Assembly (NCBI RefSeq): GCF_013170705.1 | Contig: NZ_CP033334.1 | Coordinates: 2,953,501 to 3,017,500 of the forward strand | Source: Mesorhizobium loti | GTDB taxonomy: Bacteria; Pseudomonadota; Alphaproteobacteria; Rhizobiales; Rhizobiaceae | DNA: 64,000 bases | Direction of reading: 5' to 3' | Shown: positions 8,166 through 18,288 of the stretch, one piece after another | Position numbering within the stretch: the stretch's first letter is position 1 | Layout of the letters: each line of letters begins with the position of its first letter | The notes under the pieces: generated by a model | Seen by the model: the letters and a program-made list of their open reading frames with translations, nothing else | What the model was told of the DNA's origin: nothing | The model's database searches: none | Program-made: the position numbers and the translations under genes

Positions 8166-8231
8166 AGGGCTGCAATCCACGATCCAGATACATTTGCTAA
8201 CATCAGGGATTTTTTAGCTCTGGAGAAATAG
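8166..8231 (+). pseudogene. 3' exon-like remainder of the IS-interrupted small gene
   Basis: In frame with 6293-6658 once the IS5 element is excised; encodes the missing C-terminus ending 'DFLALEK'. See the 5' part. Confidence 0.7.
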
Positions 8232-8513
8232 ACCGAGGTGACCCCAGGGCCATCAGAGCTGGTATGCGACACCGAGCCGTCTACGAGATCCTCTTGCGTC
8301 GCTCTCTAGCGTTAACCCCAAGCGATCGGTGACGCCATATGCCACCTTCCGGCGCATCCAACCCAGTGTGCTGTTTGGCGCAGTCGGCTTTCACAAATAT
8401 TGAGGCCTAGCCGGCATGAAACCTTTTATTCACAAATTTCAAAAGCGACTGGTTTTTTTATTGCGACTGCCATTGCGTAGGTTCTATGTGTTTCGTTCTG
8501 CATGGGGGTGTAG
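8232..8513. other. Intergenic region before the helicase gene
   Basis: No gene seen. AT-richer than the neighbours near 8420-8470; probably holds the helicase promoter. Confidence 0.4.
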
Positions 8514-10871
8514 TTGTCTGACGTCGAAAAATCGGTCTTCCAGAGCGATCTGCCTCTGAGGGAGAAACTCGAGCGTGCCAGGATGGAGCTGCTCGACCTT
8601 TCCGCGCGCAATCGGCTTTTGAATGTGCCGCGGTTTTCCAAGAGCGCGAAGACGATCGACATCGTCGATGAGAAGTCGTCCGAGATTTATCGGTTGCTGG
8701 TGAACGAAGGCAAGGCCTTTACCTTCCTCGCCGGCAAGCCCGATAGACCGAAGGCAGGCCAAGAAGCCGCCGCGGATGACGAGATTGACTACTCGCCCAT
8801 TTCCCTGGCTCAGCCAGAGGACGATGGGGTCGACGATCGGGGGATCTCGACGCGACATTCAGACACCAAGCTGCAAACGCGGATGACTCCCACCGGCTTG
8901 CAACGCCGGCTTCTTGATCTCTACCACGATGCCAGGACGCTAGAAGAGGAGCAGGGCGTTAACGTCCTCTTTCTGGCGCTCGGAATGCTGAAGTGGGTTG
9001 ACCCGAGCAACAAGGAAAACATCCGTCAAGCACCGCTCATTTTGGTACCGGTTCGTCTCGAGCGAGGAACGGCCGGAGAGAAGTTCCGGTTACGCGCGAG
9101 GCCTGAGGATCAGAGCGCGAATCTCTCTCTCGAACTCTATCTCGATCGGATGCACAAGCTCGCCATGCCGAGCTTCGATGCTGGAGACGACTTCGACGCC
9201 TCAAAGTACCTCGATGCCGTGGCCGCAGCGATCTCAACCAAAGAAGGTTGGGAGGTGCTCCGGGACGACATGGTGCTGGGGTTCTTCTCGTTCGCGAAGT
9301 TTTTGATGTACCGGGACCTTGATCCCGAAATCTGGCCCGATGGCACTAAGATTATCGAACAGCCGAGGATCCGCTCGCTCCTTTCAGACGGCTTTGAAGC
9401 ACGCGAGCCGCTGATGTCTGATGATATCGCGATCGATCCGCACATTGCGCCTGCGGAGATGTTGCATATTGTCGACAGCGACAGTTCCCAGACGCTCGCG
9501 ATCCATGATGTCAGGAAGGGGCGCGACCTTGTGATCCAAGGTCCTCCCGGCACAGGCAAATCGCAGACGATTGCAAACGTTATCGCGTCGGCCGTGGCCG
9601 ACGGAAAAACCGTCCTTTTCGTAGCCGAAAAAATGGCCGCGCTGGAGGTCGTTAAGCGTCGCCTCGACAATGCCGGGGTAGGTGACGCTTGCCTGGAACT
9701 CCACAGCAACAAGGCGAACAAGCGCATGATGCTGGAGGAGCTGCGCCGCACCTGGCAGCTCGGATCGCCCCGAGGCCAATTTCCGTCCGCGCTCACCGAC
9801 CAGTTGTTGCAGGCGCGAGATAGACTCAATGCGCATGCCGACCGGATGCATGTACCGTTGGGCGCATCCGCCCTGACGCCGTACCAGGTGTTCGGCCAGT
9901 TAACCCGGCTCAGGCAGAGCGGGCAAAAACCCGTTGATATCGAACTCGCGGGTGCCACCGATTGGACGAGTGAGGGCGTCTCGTCACGCCGGAAGCTGCT
10001 CGACGAGGTCTCTCAGCGGATCAACGAAATCGGGCTACCCATCCACCATCCCTGGAGAGGGGTTGGCCTGGATGTCGTACTGCCGACCACCGTCGAACGG
10101 TTTATCCCACGGATATCATCCTTGCTGGATCAAGCGAAGGCCGTACAGGCCAAACTGATTGACATTGCCGCGCGGATCGAGGCCGAGCCTCCGCGAATTC
10201 TGAGCGACAGCGGCGAGATAGAAGATCGCGGGGAACTTCTTGCTTCCGCACCAGAGCTGCCCGCCGACGCGTTGGTCTCGCCGGCGTGGGACGACCAGCC
10301 GAAGGAAATCGCGTCGGTCCTTTGGACAGGATCGGATTTCGCCCGCAAATTCGAAGACGTTTCTCGGCATTTGGCGGCGACAGCGATCGATACCCCAATT
10401 GACGATCTCGAGACAGAGCTTGCGAAACTGCCATCTGAATTTCCGAAAGAAGGCTTTGTCCGCGCGCACCATCTGGCCGTTCTGCTCCCGCGATTGCGGG
10501 ATGAAGCGGAGCGGTTGAATCAGGAGCTGGGGTCAACGGTTGTACCGGACACGCTGGCAGGGCTCGTTAGACTAATCGTGACGGGGGAGAGAGTTGCGGC
10601 CGCCCCTGACGCAAGTCCAGAAGCGTTTGCTGCGACCGTGTGGGACTCTGGACTTGAGCAAGCAGCAGATCTTGCCGAGAGCGTCGCAACGCTTGAGGCG
10701 GTTCAAGCAGAACTGAAGGGCAAGGTTGTCGACGCTGCCTGGAACACGGACGTAGCACCGACAAGGCAGGCCCTCGCAACCCAAACCGGACTGCTGAAGG
10801 CATTGAGCGGCGACTACCGCCGCGCCAAAGCACTTGTGCAATCCCTTCTGGTTGATTCCAACGCGCCGTAG
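8514..10871 (+). pseudogene. SF1 helicase-nuclease, N-terminal 785 residues up to an amber codon
   Basis: TTG start with GGGG upstream. N-terminal DUF4011-like region ('LERARMELLDLSARNRLLNV'), then 'LFLALGMLKWVD' and a P-loop helicase core with Walker A 'IQGPPGTGKSQTIANVIA' near residue 345 and 'LFVAEKMAALEVVKRRL' (motif Ia). The frame stops at TAG 10869-10871, but codons continue in the same frame without another stop to 14081. The 1855-codon whole is the usual single protein of this family, so the TAG looks like a point mutation (from CAG or AAG). It would be a DNA-processing or defence helicase; Walker B and the nuclease are in the second half. Confidence 0.8.
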
Positions 10872-10880
10872 ACCGAGATC

Positions 10881-13800
10881 GTGCGTCTTCTAGACGTATT
10901 GATGAAGGGACAAGCGGCGGCCTCGAGGGTCCGTGATGGCGACACCTTTGGTCGTTCCGCCTTCGGAGCAGATTGGCGCCGGGAGAAATCGTCGTCGGCA
11001 CCGCTCCTGGCGCTAGTGGAATGGATGCGCACGCTGAGGGGGCTTGGCTCGGAACCGCGTCTTATCGCTGGGCGGATGGCCGAACGCTCCGAAGCGGGCG
11101 CGCGGGCGCTCCGGGTTCGCAAGGTGATCGATATCGGCCGGCCGATGATCGAGGGCTTCTGGAATGATCTCGGTCACCTCGCGCCGTCCATGCTGGGTGA
11201 CGTGGCTTCCGCAGAAAGAGCTTCACTGCAGCTGATGGAAGCGAAGGCGCGCTCCGTGGCACGAGCGGACGAAGCGTCTAGAGAGCTTCTGGCCATCGTG
11301 CCCGATCAGTTGTCGCATCGGCTGGAGCTCGTAAGACGCCTGGGCGCCCTACAGACGCTTGCTCAAGAGATCGATGCGGCTCACGCCCTTGGCACGTCAG
11401 CATTCGGTTCGTCTTGGCTCGGGCGAGGATCCAACTGGGCCGCGCTTACGCAGGCCGAGCTCTGGCTGAAAAATAATAGCGCACTTCGACACCTTGTCGC
11501 CCGTTTGCCTGACAGGGCCGAGATAGCGAAATCAGCTCGTGCAACGCGAGAAGCGACCCAAGCCGCGGCGCTGCAATTCAGGGCGGTTGCAAAGGATTTG
11601 AAAGCAGACGCTTCGTCGTTGTTTGGAGTAGGCGATTTCTCCGAGGTCGTGATATCCGAGTTGATTGCTCGATTGCAGGGCTGGGTCGAGCATCACGAAC
11701 AGCTCTCGAAATGGGTTGGGTACGAAGAACGATCCGACACTGCCCGAAAGGCCGGATTAGGGCAGTTGATAGACGGCCTGGCCAACGGCCAGATTCCAAC
11801 CGCATTTGCGCGGTCGGTTTTCGATATGGCCTATTACGAGAAAATGCTGACGGCGATGGCTTATAGAGAGCCGGAGCTAGGGAGGTTCGACGGCGAGCTT
11901 CATTCCAGAGCTGTCCGCGATTTTGCTGATTTGGACCGACAAAGGATCAAGGCTAGCGCCATCGAGGTCGTGACCGCACATCATCGGAAGATACCTCCAA
12001 GAGATGGCGGAGCTGGGCCTGTCGGATTGCTTCGATCTGAGATGGCTCGCAAGAGGGGCCATATGCCTGTCCGGCAGTTGATGCTCAAGGCAGGGCCTGC
12101 TGTCCAAGCGTTGAAGCCGGTATTCATGATGAGCCCGCTTTCGGTGGCACAGTTTTTGTCGCCCGGTCGGATGTCGTTCGACCTCCTGGTTATGGACGAA
12201 GCGTCTCAGATCCAGCCGGTGGATGCGCTCGGCGCAATTGCCAGGGCGAACCAGGTGGTTGTCGTTGGCGATGAACGGCAACTGCCGCCGACCACATTTT
12301 TCGCGAAGATGACGGGTTCGCAGTCTGAAGATGACGACGGAGAGGGTGCACAGGTCGCTGATATCGAGAGCATCCTCGGGCTTTTCACGGCTCGTGGTTT
12401 GCCGCAGCGGATGCTTCGCTGGCACTACCGCAGTCGCCATCAATCGCTGATCGCCGTGTCGAATAGCCAGTTCTACGAGAACCGGCTATTCATTGTGCCG
12501 AGCCCCTACACCCAGGAGGCCGGCATGGGGCTGCGATTCCATCACGTGCCGGACGGGGTGTTCGATTCAGGAGGGACCGGAACGAACCCGATCGAGGCGC
12601 GAGCTGTAGCAGAAGCGATCATCCGTCATGCGAAGTCGAATCCGCAGGAGTCTCTGGGCGTTGCGACTTTCTCTGTTAGCCAGCGTCGTGCAATTCAAGA
12701 TGAGCTTGAAGCGCTGCGGCGATTGAATACCGACACGGAAGACTTCTTCCACGCCCATCCGAGTGAGCCGTTTTTCGTCAAGAACCTGGAGAACGTTCAA
12801 GGTGACGAGCGGGATGTAATCATTATCTCGGTAGCGTACGCGAAGAATGCCCAGGGCCATATGGCCATGCGCTTCGGCCCACTCGGTTCGGAAGGCGGTG
12901 AGCGTCGCCTCAACGTTCTCATAAGCCGGGCCAAGCGTGCCTGTGAGGTGTACGCGTCGATAACAGATGAGGACATCGACCTTGAGCGCGGAAAGGGCAA
13001 GGGGGTGTTCGCCTTCAAGCTCTTTTTGCACTACGCGAGGACCGGGCGTATCTCGCTCGCCCAGACGACGACCCGGGAGATGGATTCAATCTTTGAAGAA
13101 CAGGTAGCCAACGCATTGATTGAACGAGGCTACCAGGTCCATGCGCAAGTCGGTATCGCGGGCTTCTTCATCGATCTGGCGGTTGCTGATCCGGAGCGGC
13201 CAGGGCGCTACCTACTAGGCATCGAATGCGACGGCGCTGAGTATCATTCGTCGCGCTCTGCCAGAGATCGGGATCGGCTGCGTCAGGCTGTCCTGGAAGA
13301 CCATGGCTGGATCATACATCGCATTTGGAGCGCTGATTGGTTCCAACGGCCGCGCGAACAGCTCGAGCGGACAGTGGCGGCGATTGATGCTGCGACAAGA
13401 GAACTCGCTGAACGAGCAGAGTTGGGAAACCAGAGAAGCCGTGCCGCAGCCGTACGAGTCGTAACCGTCGACCGAGGTAATGTTACCGAAATCGGCTTGG
13501 AAACCGCCAACGGAACCGCGGCACCAGATCGGACCTACTCGGAAGCCCATATACAGAGACCGCCCGGCCAGTTTGAACTTCACGAGACGCCCACCGGTCT
13601 TCTGGCTGGGCTGGTCGAGCAGGTCGTGGCTGCGGAGACGCCAATCCATCTCGATGAGGTGGTATCGCGTATTCGGCTTGCGTGGGGTCTGCAGCGGGCC
13701 GGCGGTAGGATTCAGGACGCGATTGAGCGCGGCCTTATTGTCGCCGAAGCACGGGGAGCGGTGGCACGGCGGGGCGACTTCTGCTTTAAGCCCGGCGCCC

Positions 13801-14081
13801 CCGTTAAGCTACGGGACCGCAGCGGTGTCATGTCCCCTGGATTGCGTAAGCCCGAAATGATCTCATCGGAAGAAGTTGCCCAAGGAGCCATTGAGGTGGT
13901 GAGATCCAATCTCGGCGCGACGGAGGACGAAATTGGACCGAGCATCGCGAGGATGCTGGGCTTCAAAGCCACAAGCGCTCAATTGAGGCAATTGATTTCA
14001 ACGGCGGTCGCCGCTGCTGTCGCCAAGGGATCGTTGCGGTACCAAGACGGGCTGCTGATAGACGGCGCAAACGCTCAGTAA
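10881..14081 (+). CDS. SF1 helicase-nuclease, C-terminal 1066 residues
   Basis: In the same frame as 8514-10871, resuming three codons after the amber stop; an apparent GTG start at 10881 has no good ribosome site. It holds helicase motif II 'LLVMDEASQIQP', III 'VVVGDERQLPPTTFF', IV 'RWHYRSRHQSLIAVSNSQFY', V 'LENVQGDERDVIIISV' and VI 'RLNVLISRAK'. A PD-(D/E)XK-like nuclease of the MTES_1575/Vsr type follows ('EQVANALIERGYQVHAQVGI', 'FIDLAVADP', 'LGIECDGAEYH'). The C-terminus matches a DUF3320-type domain ('IHLDEVVSRIRLAWGLQRAG'). Helicases of this build occur in defence islands and next to SbcCD-like genes. Without readthrough the split halves may be inactive, because Walker A and Walker B are separated. 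Confidence 0.8.
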   Translation: MRLLDVLMKGQAAASRVRDGDTFGRSAFGADWRREKSSSAPLLALVEWMRTLRGLGSEPRLIAGRMAERSEAGARALRVRKVIDIGRPMIEGFWNDLGHLAPSMLGDVASAERASLQLMEAKARSVARADEASRELLAIVPDQLSHRLELVRRLGALQTLAQEIDAAHALGTSAFGSSWLGRGSNWAALTQAELWLKNNSALRHLVARLPDRAEIAKSARATREATQAAALQFRAVAKDLKADASSLFGVGDFSEVVISELIARLQGWVEHHEQLSKWVGYEERSDTARKAGLGQLIDGLANGQIPTAFARSVFDMAYYEKMLTAMAYREPELGRFDGELHSRAVRDFADLDRQRIKASAIEVVTAHHRKIPPRDGGAGPVGLLRSEMARKRGHMPVRQLMLKAGPAVQALKPVFMMSPLSVAQFLSPGRMSFDLLVMDEASQIQPVDALGAIARANQVVVVGDERQLPPTTFFAKMTGSQSEDDDGEGAQVADIESILGLFTARGLPQRMLRWHYRSRHQSLIAVSNSQFYENRLFIVPSPYTQEAGMGLRFHHVPDGVFDSGGTGTNPIEARAVAEAIIRHAKSNPQESLGVATFSVSQRRAIQDELEALRRLNTDTEDFFHAHPSEPFFVKNLENVQGDERDVIIISVAYAKNAQGHMAMRFGPLGSEGGERRLNVLISRAKRACEVYASITDEDIDLERGKGKGVFAFKLFLHYARTGRISLAQTTTREMDSIFEEQVANALIERGYQVHAQVGIAGFFIDLAVADPERPGRYLLGIECDGAEYHSSRSARDRDRLRQAVLEDHGWIIHRIWSADWFQRPREQLERTVAAIDAATRELAERAELGNQRSRAAAVRVVTVDRGNVTEIGLETANGTAAPDRTYSEAHIQRPPGQFELHETPTGLLAGLVEQVVAAETPIHLDEVVSRIRLAWGLQRAGGRIQDAIERGLIVAEARGAVARRGDFCFKPGAPVKLRDRSGVMSPGLRKPEMISSEEVAQGAIEVVRSNLGATEDEIGPSIARMLGFKATSAQLRQLISTAVAAAVAKGSLRYQDGLLIDGANAQ

Positions 14082-14170
14082 GAAATCAGCGAAATGTGAG
14101 GGTGGGCTTAATCGCCCTCGCTAAATCAGAGCGAACCTGGGACGAACCCTGTCCCTTGGCTGGAGACTGA

Positions 14171-14248
14171 ATGGCATTTCGATTTGTTCACACGGCCGAC
14201 ACCCATCTCGATTCACCGCTGCGTTTGTTCAGCGAGTTGTTACGCTAG
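14171..14248 (+). pseudogene. Stub of an SbcD/YhaO-like exonuclease gene
   Basis: MAFRFVHTADTHLDSPLR is the start of metallophosphoesterase DNA-repair exonucleases (motif I D-x-H, normally HTADIHLDSPL). After about 18 codons the similarity ends and a stop follows at 14246-14248. It sits 89 bases after the helicase gene, so the ancestral locus probably paired the helicase with an SbcCD-like nuclease that has since been deleted (inference). Confidence 0.65.
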
Positions 14249-14482
14249 TTTCGATGAGTGAGTTGACGCCAGAGAATCCAAATTGCGAATCGCATTTTTT
14301 CAGCTGAACAACTAGACTTGCTCACCCGTAGGTGGGCCGGTAGAAGTAAATGATGCTGTTCTCGCCAATGGATGGTCCGCCGAAGATGGGTACGAATCTC
14401 CGTGTATACAGTACCCATCCGGTGAAGACCGTAGACGTGCGTATCCGGCGGCCATGAGCACCTGAGCACCGCGGTGCTGGGG
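14249..14482. other. Unassigned junction region
   Basis: No gene recognised. It lies between the truncated SbcD-like start and a 77-residue ORF on the other strand and is probably the scar of the deletion. Confidence 0.4.
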
Positions 14483-14716
14483 TCAAGCTTTCGATAGGGA
14501 GACGCGATGATATTCTTCGAGGAGGAGTTTGACCTCCTCGATACCTTCATCGGTGAAGGCCAAGATCCCGTCGTCATCGATGGCCCCGTACACCCAGATG
14601 ACGCCGTCCTCGGGCTCGAGACCGAGCGTCAGGTCCTGGATGAGCTCTTCGCTGACGCCGAGGTCCCTGGCGACACGGTCGACGGTGTAGACGTGATGCA
14701 CCTTATCGCGCTGCAT
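14483..14716 (-). CDS. 77-residue acidic hypothetical protein
   Basis: Starts MQRDKVHHVYTVDRVARDLG. A possible helix-turn-helix ('DRVARDLGVSEELIQDLTLG') is followed by an acidic tail ('DDDGILAFTDEGIEEVKLLLEE'). It overlaps the tail of the truncated IS110 gene. No ribosome site is obvious. It resembles small regulator-like proteins, but I do not recognise the family. Confidence 0.5.
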   Translation of the reverse strand: MQRDKVHHVYTVDRVARDLGVSEELIQDLTLGLEPEDGVIWVYGAIDDDGILAFTDEGIEEVKLLLEEYHRVSLSKA

Positions 14717-15437
14717 GATCAGGCCGCCGCTGGTTGGGAATGTCGCCGACGGCTGCCACGATACTCAGTGCCACCGTGACATCCACGCCGGTGATCGTCA
14801 TCAGCCGCTTGACCCGTGGTTCCTGGAGGGCCGTCTTTGCGAGGCTTTTGTCAACCTGTGCAAGTTCTCCGCCAAGGCGATCGAGTTCACCGGCATGGCG
14901 AAGGACAACACGGCGCTGATCCTCGGCGAGCGGCTGAGCCTCCAGCCAAGTCCTGCCGCGCTTTGAGAACAGGGTGCCTTTGTAGGGCGGGATCAGGTTG
15001 GCGTGCAGAACCGAATGGATCCGGTTCTTGAGACGGGTCATCTGGGAGACGAGCTGCGTTCGTTCCGCTACCACGCGACGACGCGTCTCGGTTTCCTCAT
15101 CCGGCATCCAGACTTCAGGCAGAAAGCCGCTCGCGTGGAGCTTGGCCAGCACAGCCGCGTCGATCTTGTCGGTCTTGACCTTGGCCCAGGCGATGGCCCG
15201 AACCAGGATCGGATTGGCTATGACCACCCTGCCCACAAAGGGCGAGAGCAACCGGACGATCGCGCTCGTATTGCCTGTCGCTTCGATGACGATCTCGTCA
15301 TCCGGCTTGAGCTTCGTGGCGAACTGCAACAGGCGGCTGCGTTCGAGATCGATCCTCCCGGCATCCCGGATTTTGCCTTTCTCCAAGATCGCCATTTGAG
15401 CGAATGATCGGTGGACATCAAGGGCAATGCTTCTCAT
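14703..15437 (-). pseudogene. IS110-family transposase, C-terminus missing
   Basis: AAAGGAG 6 bases before ATG 15437. The N-terminal DEDD/RuvC-like domain is intact (D in 'SIALDVHRSF', E in 'EIVIEATGNTSA', 'AKVKTDKIDAAVLAKL' with two Asp). The second domain begins ('RLMTITGVDVTVALSIVAAV') but similarity ends near 14745, after about 230 residues, and the frame runs out in unrelated sequence. The C-terminal serine-containing half is lost, so it should be inactive. Confidence 0.8.
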
Positions 15438-15679
15438 TCCCGGCTCCTTTCCAGGGTCAGCAACCATGGGAGTCGGCGGGCTTCACGACAACTACGGATC
15501 CGCGCTCGCAGCGCAACCGGGCAAGTCGAAGGGGGCGGCCCGATAACAACTCGAACTCTCAGTTCATCAGGTACTTCGGCCTGCCCGCCATGCGTGCTCC
15601 CGACACCCCAATCCCGGTAGGTGGACGGTAGTCGATCCATCCGTGCAAGAAAATACGGATTGGCGCGTCGCGCCTATTC
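15438..15679. other. Junction between IS110 and IS6 remnants
   Basis: No gene seen; IS110 upstream region and the join to the IS6 fragment. Confidence 0.35.
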
Positions 15680-15937
15680 ATGCCTGATAACAACCGGATC
15701 GAGCAGGGACATCGGCGGATCAAGCGCCGTGTTCGGCCGATGCTCGGCTTCAAATCTCCCGCAGCCGCAAGCATCATCCTCGACGGCATCGAAATGCTTC
15801 ACATGATGCGCAAACGACAGGCGAGATTCGCCTTCAACCCAAATCCGTCATTGGCCGAGCAGTTCGATATCCTCGCCGCCGCATAAGCACCGCCCGCCAT
15901 CTCTTCTTGCAGTTCAACAAAAATTTGCTACAGAACC
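15680..15937 (+). mobile_element. IS6-family remnant: transposase C-terminus and right end
   Basis: 15680-15886 encodes 'MPDNNRIEQGHRRIKRRVRP' through 'LAEQFDILAAA', the last 68 residues of an IS6/IS26-type transposase including the catalytic Glu region. The element end follows at about 15937: the minus strand reads GGTTCTGTAGCAAA, matching the IS6-type terminal repeat. The N-terminal two thirds are missing. Confidence 0.7.
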
Positions 15938-16142
15938 ACACCAGAACCGATGCTACTGCATCCCGCGCCTGTCAGCGCAGGAAATCCCATCCTACCGGTC
16001 GACCATGGATTTTTGCGCCCTAAAGTGCCGATTCCCTGATATCCAACGCCGAAGTTTTCCCGGCCAGTATTTGATTGCAAATCTCCTCGAGTGTGGACGT
16101 TGCAAACATTTAAGAAGCCTTTTCTAAAGAATTTACCGGTTC

Positions 16143-17828
16143 TCAATATCGATAAGCGGAATTCATCGAATCAATGGGGTTACCGCTCAAGAGCTGGCCG
16201 CCACTGCTGCGGATAACAGCACATGCGGCATTCAAGCCCGTTTGTACCGCGCCCTCGACCCACCCGCCGGTAAAGGAGCATCCACATCCTGCGAGATACA
16301 AGCCCGTGTCTTCTTCCGGTCTTTTTGCGGTAGCGAATTGGAAAAATAACCGTTCTGAATAGATGTCTTCACCAGGATAATTGAGCTTGAAGGCACCTAC
16401 TGAATATGGATCCATCAGCCAATCGTGCTGCAGGACATGACGTTCATAGTCACCGTTAGCCGGGACTAGATGACGGGCGAAATCAGGGGAAATGGTGGCC
16501 AGATCATCGACCAGACGCTGGCACCGTTCCTTTTTGTCCAGAATGGAAAGCATTTTGTTAGCATCATCTTCCCATGTATAACTTAACAGCACAACGCCCT
16601 TACCATCCGGATCATCTGGCTGATAGTCTAGGCAGTAAACCCCTCTGGCAAGGCCATCTGACAAGATGGTTGTCGGCGTGCCCTTTTTTAACCAGAACTT
16701 GTTTTCCGTCAGCATAAACAGCTTGGAAGAGCCGGTAAGGTGAGTTTCTCTGACCGCTCGCAAAACTTCGTTAGTAAGAAAGGTTCCATCCGCCGTGAGA
16801 CGATGGGCCAGCTCCATAGCTCGATTGCTGGTAGTGACGATGACGCGGTCAAAAGGCACGACCTGCCCTGCTGCGCATGTCACGAGAATCTGACCGCCCT
16901 GCTTGTAAATACGGCTTACATGACCGTAGCGGACACGCTGCCGCAAACTCACACCGTTAAGCTCCTGTTCAGCCAACCGGTTCACCAACAGGGAGATCCC
17001 TCCCATAATCATGCGCTGATCGTCCTCGTACCCGTTAATTACAAGACGCAGTATCTCAGTAAACGCGGCTTGGTACACAGGTAAAAAGCCTCCAGATCCA
17101 ATTCCCAGCGATCCGAAAAGCTCAAAATCTTCCGGCCTTTTCCAAGGTACGCGCCCTGGTGGCTGCGGTCCGGTAAAGATGGTGACGAGGGCCGAATAGA
17201 AGGAGATGTCGCGAAACGAATCTAGCCAGGCCTGCCATGCGTCACGAGCTTGGTCAAAGCGATGCGACCGAAGCAAAGTTGTGATCTTCGCCGGTGCGGG
17301 CAGTTGAATCCCTTCGTGCACGTAACCGTCGCTTATCAAAGCCTGCCATCCTTGATGAACGCGCCTGAACAGTGGCGGCGGAGACTCGCCGGCCTGCCAT
17401 AAATGACGCGCACCTCGATAGTGCACCTCGGTATCCACGATGCCCGGATCGGGGAAGGAAGCTGCGGTATCTATCCTCAATTTGTCCAGATAATGGAACA
17501 GGCAGGTTGCGCTGGAAGGAAAGCGCATAGCGCCCATCTCGGCAATGAGATGCGGTTCGCGCGGGTCGAAGATTTGTGACCAAGCCCGCCCACCCATACG
17601 ATCCCGCGCCTCAAATAGCACGATGTCCGTTATTCCGGCGCGCAAAAGTTCAGTCGCCGCCACCAAGCCACTGATGCCGGCGCCCACAATGCCAACCCGC
17701 GGGCGCCGGCTGTTTTGAGCAAAGCTCCCAATACCACCTTCAGACTCGCTCAACCGCAAGAACGGTCCATAATCATACAGAAGATCGATACTCGGCAATG
17801 AATTTCTTGCGATGGTATTGTTCAGCAT
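16143..17828 (-). CDS. iaaM: Tryptophan 2-monooxygenase (indole-3-acetamide synthesis)
   Basis: 561 residues, very similar along its whole length to what I recall of Pseudomonas savastanoi IaaM (about 557 residues). Landmarks: 'SIDLLYDYGPFL' near the N-terminus, FAD-binding 'VGIVGAGISGLVAATELLRA', 'EARDRMGGRAWS', 'AEMGAMRFP', 'PEDFELFGSLGIGSGGFLPV', 'RETHLTGSSKLF' and C-terminal 'GGWVEGAVQTGLNAACAV'. It oxidatively decarboxylates L-tryptophan to indole-3-acetamide, the first step of the IAM auxin route. GGAGAG lies upstream of ATG 17828. The usual partner iaaH is not in this window. The gene sits between IS6 and IS256 remnants and an AT-rich upstream region, which points to horizontal transfer. 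Confidence 0.92.
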   Translation of the reverse strand: MLNNTIARNSLPSIDLLYDYGPFLRLSESEGGIGSFAQNSRRPRVGIVGAGISGLVAATELLRAGITDIVLFEARDRMGGRAWSQIFDPREPHLIAEMGAMRFPSSATCLFHYLDKLRIDTAASFPDPGIVDTEVHYRGARHLWQAGESPPPLFRRVHQGWQALISDGYVHEGIQLPAPAKITTLLRSHRFDQARDAWQAWLDSFRDISFYSALVTIFTGPQPPGRVPWKRPEDFELFGSLGIGSGGFLPVYQAAFTEILRLVINGYEDDQRMIMGGISLLVNRLAEQELNGVSLRQRVRYGHVSRIYKQGGQILVTCAAGQVVPFDRVIVTTSNRAMELAHRLTADGTFLTNEVLRAVRETHLTGSSKLFMLTENKFWLKKGTPTTILSDGLARGVYCLDYQPDDPDGKGVVLLSYTWEDDANKMLSILDKKERCQRLVDDLATISPDFARHLVPANGDYERHVLQHDWLMDPYSVGAFKLNYPGEDIYSERLFFQFATAKRPEEDTGLYLAGCGCSFTGGWVEGAVQTGLNAACAVIRSSGGQLLSGNPIDSMNSAYRY

Positions 17829-18288
17829 ACCGCTCTCCGGTGATAGCTATATTTCTTGAGATCTAGTGTGGCTGCCCTCAGAGTGCCTCCTTCGTTAGAT
17901 TGGAACGCCGCGGCCTCAGCATAACAATTGCTGCGCATCGGAGACGCAAGTAACTGTGTATATTAGTAGAAAGCTTGCCAGATTCTGTACTTAGTAATAA
18001 CAATCACTGCGAACGCACCTCGCTAGTGGAAGACGATTTACGGATATTTATTTGGAGCATAATGGATTGCTCAGTCGTAATCCATCGCGTTCCTCTTATA
18101 TAGGGGAGTATCGCTCCCGTCACCGAGCATGTTACAAATACCCTGGCGCGATATCTTCTATTAGTGCTTGCTAATGATCCAAATTATCTATTTCTTTCTA
18201 TCACTCAATTCCCACTGATTGAATTAATATTGCGTTTCATATGTAATATAATATGAGCTATGCTGGAATTGGGGCGACGAGGCTGATC
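17829..18288. other. AT-rich intergenic region upstream of iaaM
   Basis: About 460 bases visibly richer in A+T than its surroundings, with no convincing gene. It should contain the iaaM promoter. I looked for a nod box, a sigma-54 site and a tts box on the iaaM strand and saw none that fit. Confidence 0.5.

Noticed and set aside
10869..10871. Pyrrolysine or programmed readthrough at the helicase TAG
   Set aside because: No methylamine methyltransferase context or readthrough hairpin is visible; a nonsense mutation is simpler. Kept as a check in the findings.
17829..18288. Possible nod box or tts box upstream of iaaM
   Set aside because: I compared by eye for the ATC-N9-GAT and tts patterns; matches were too poor to report.
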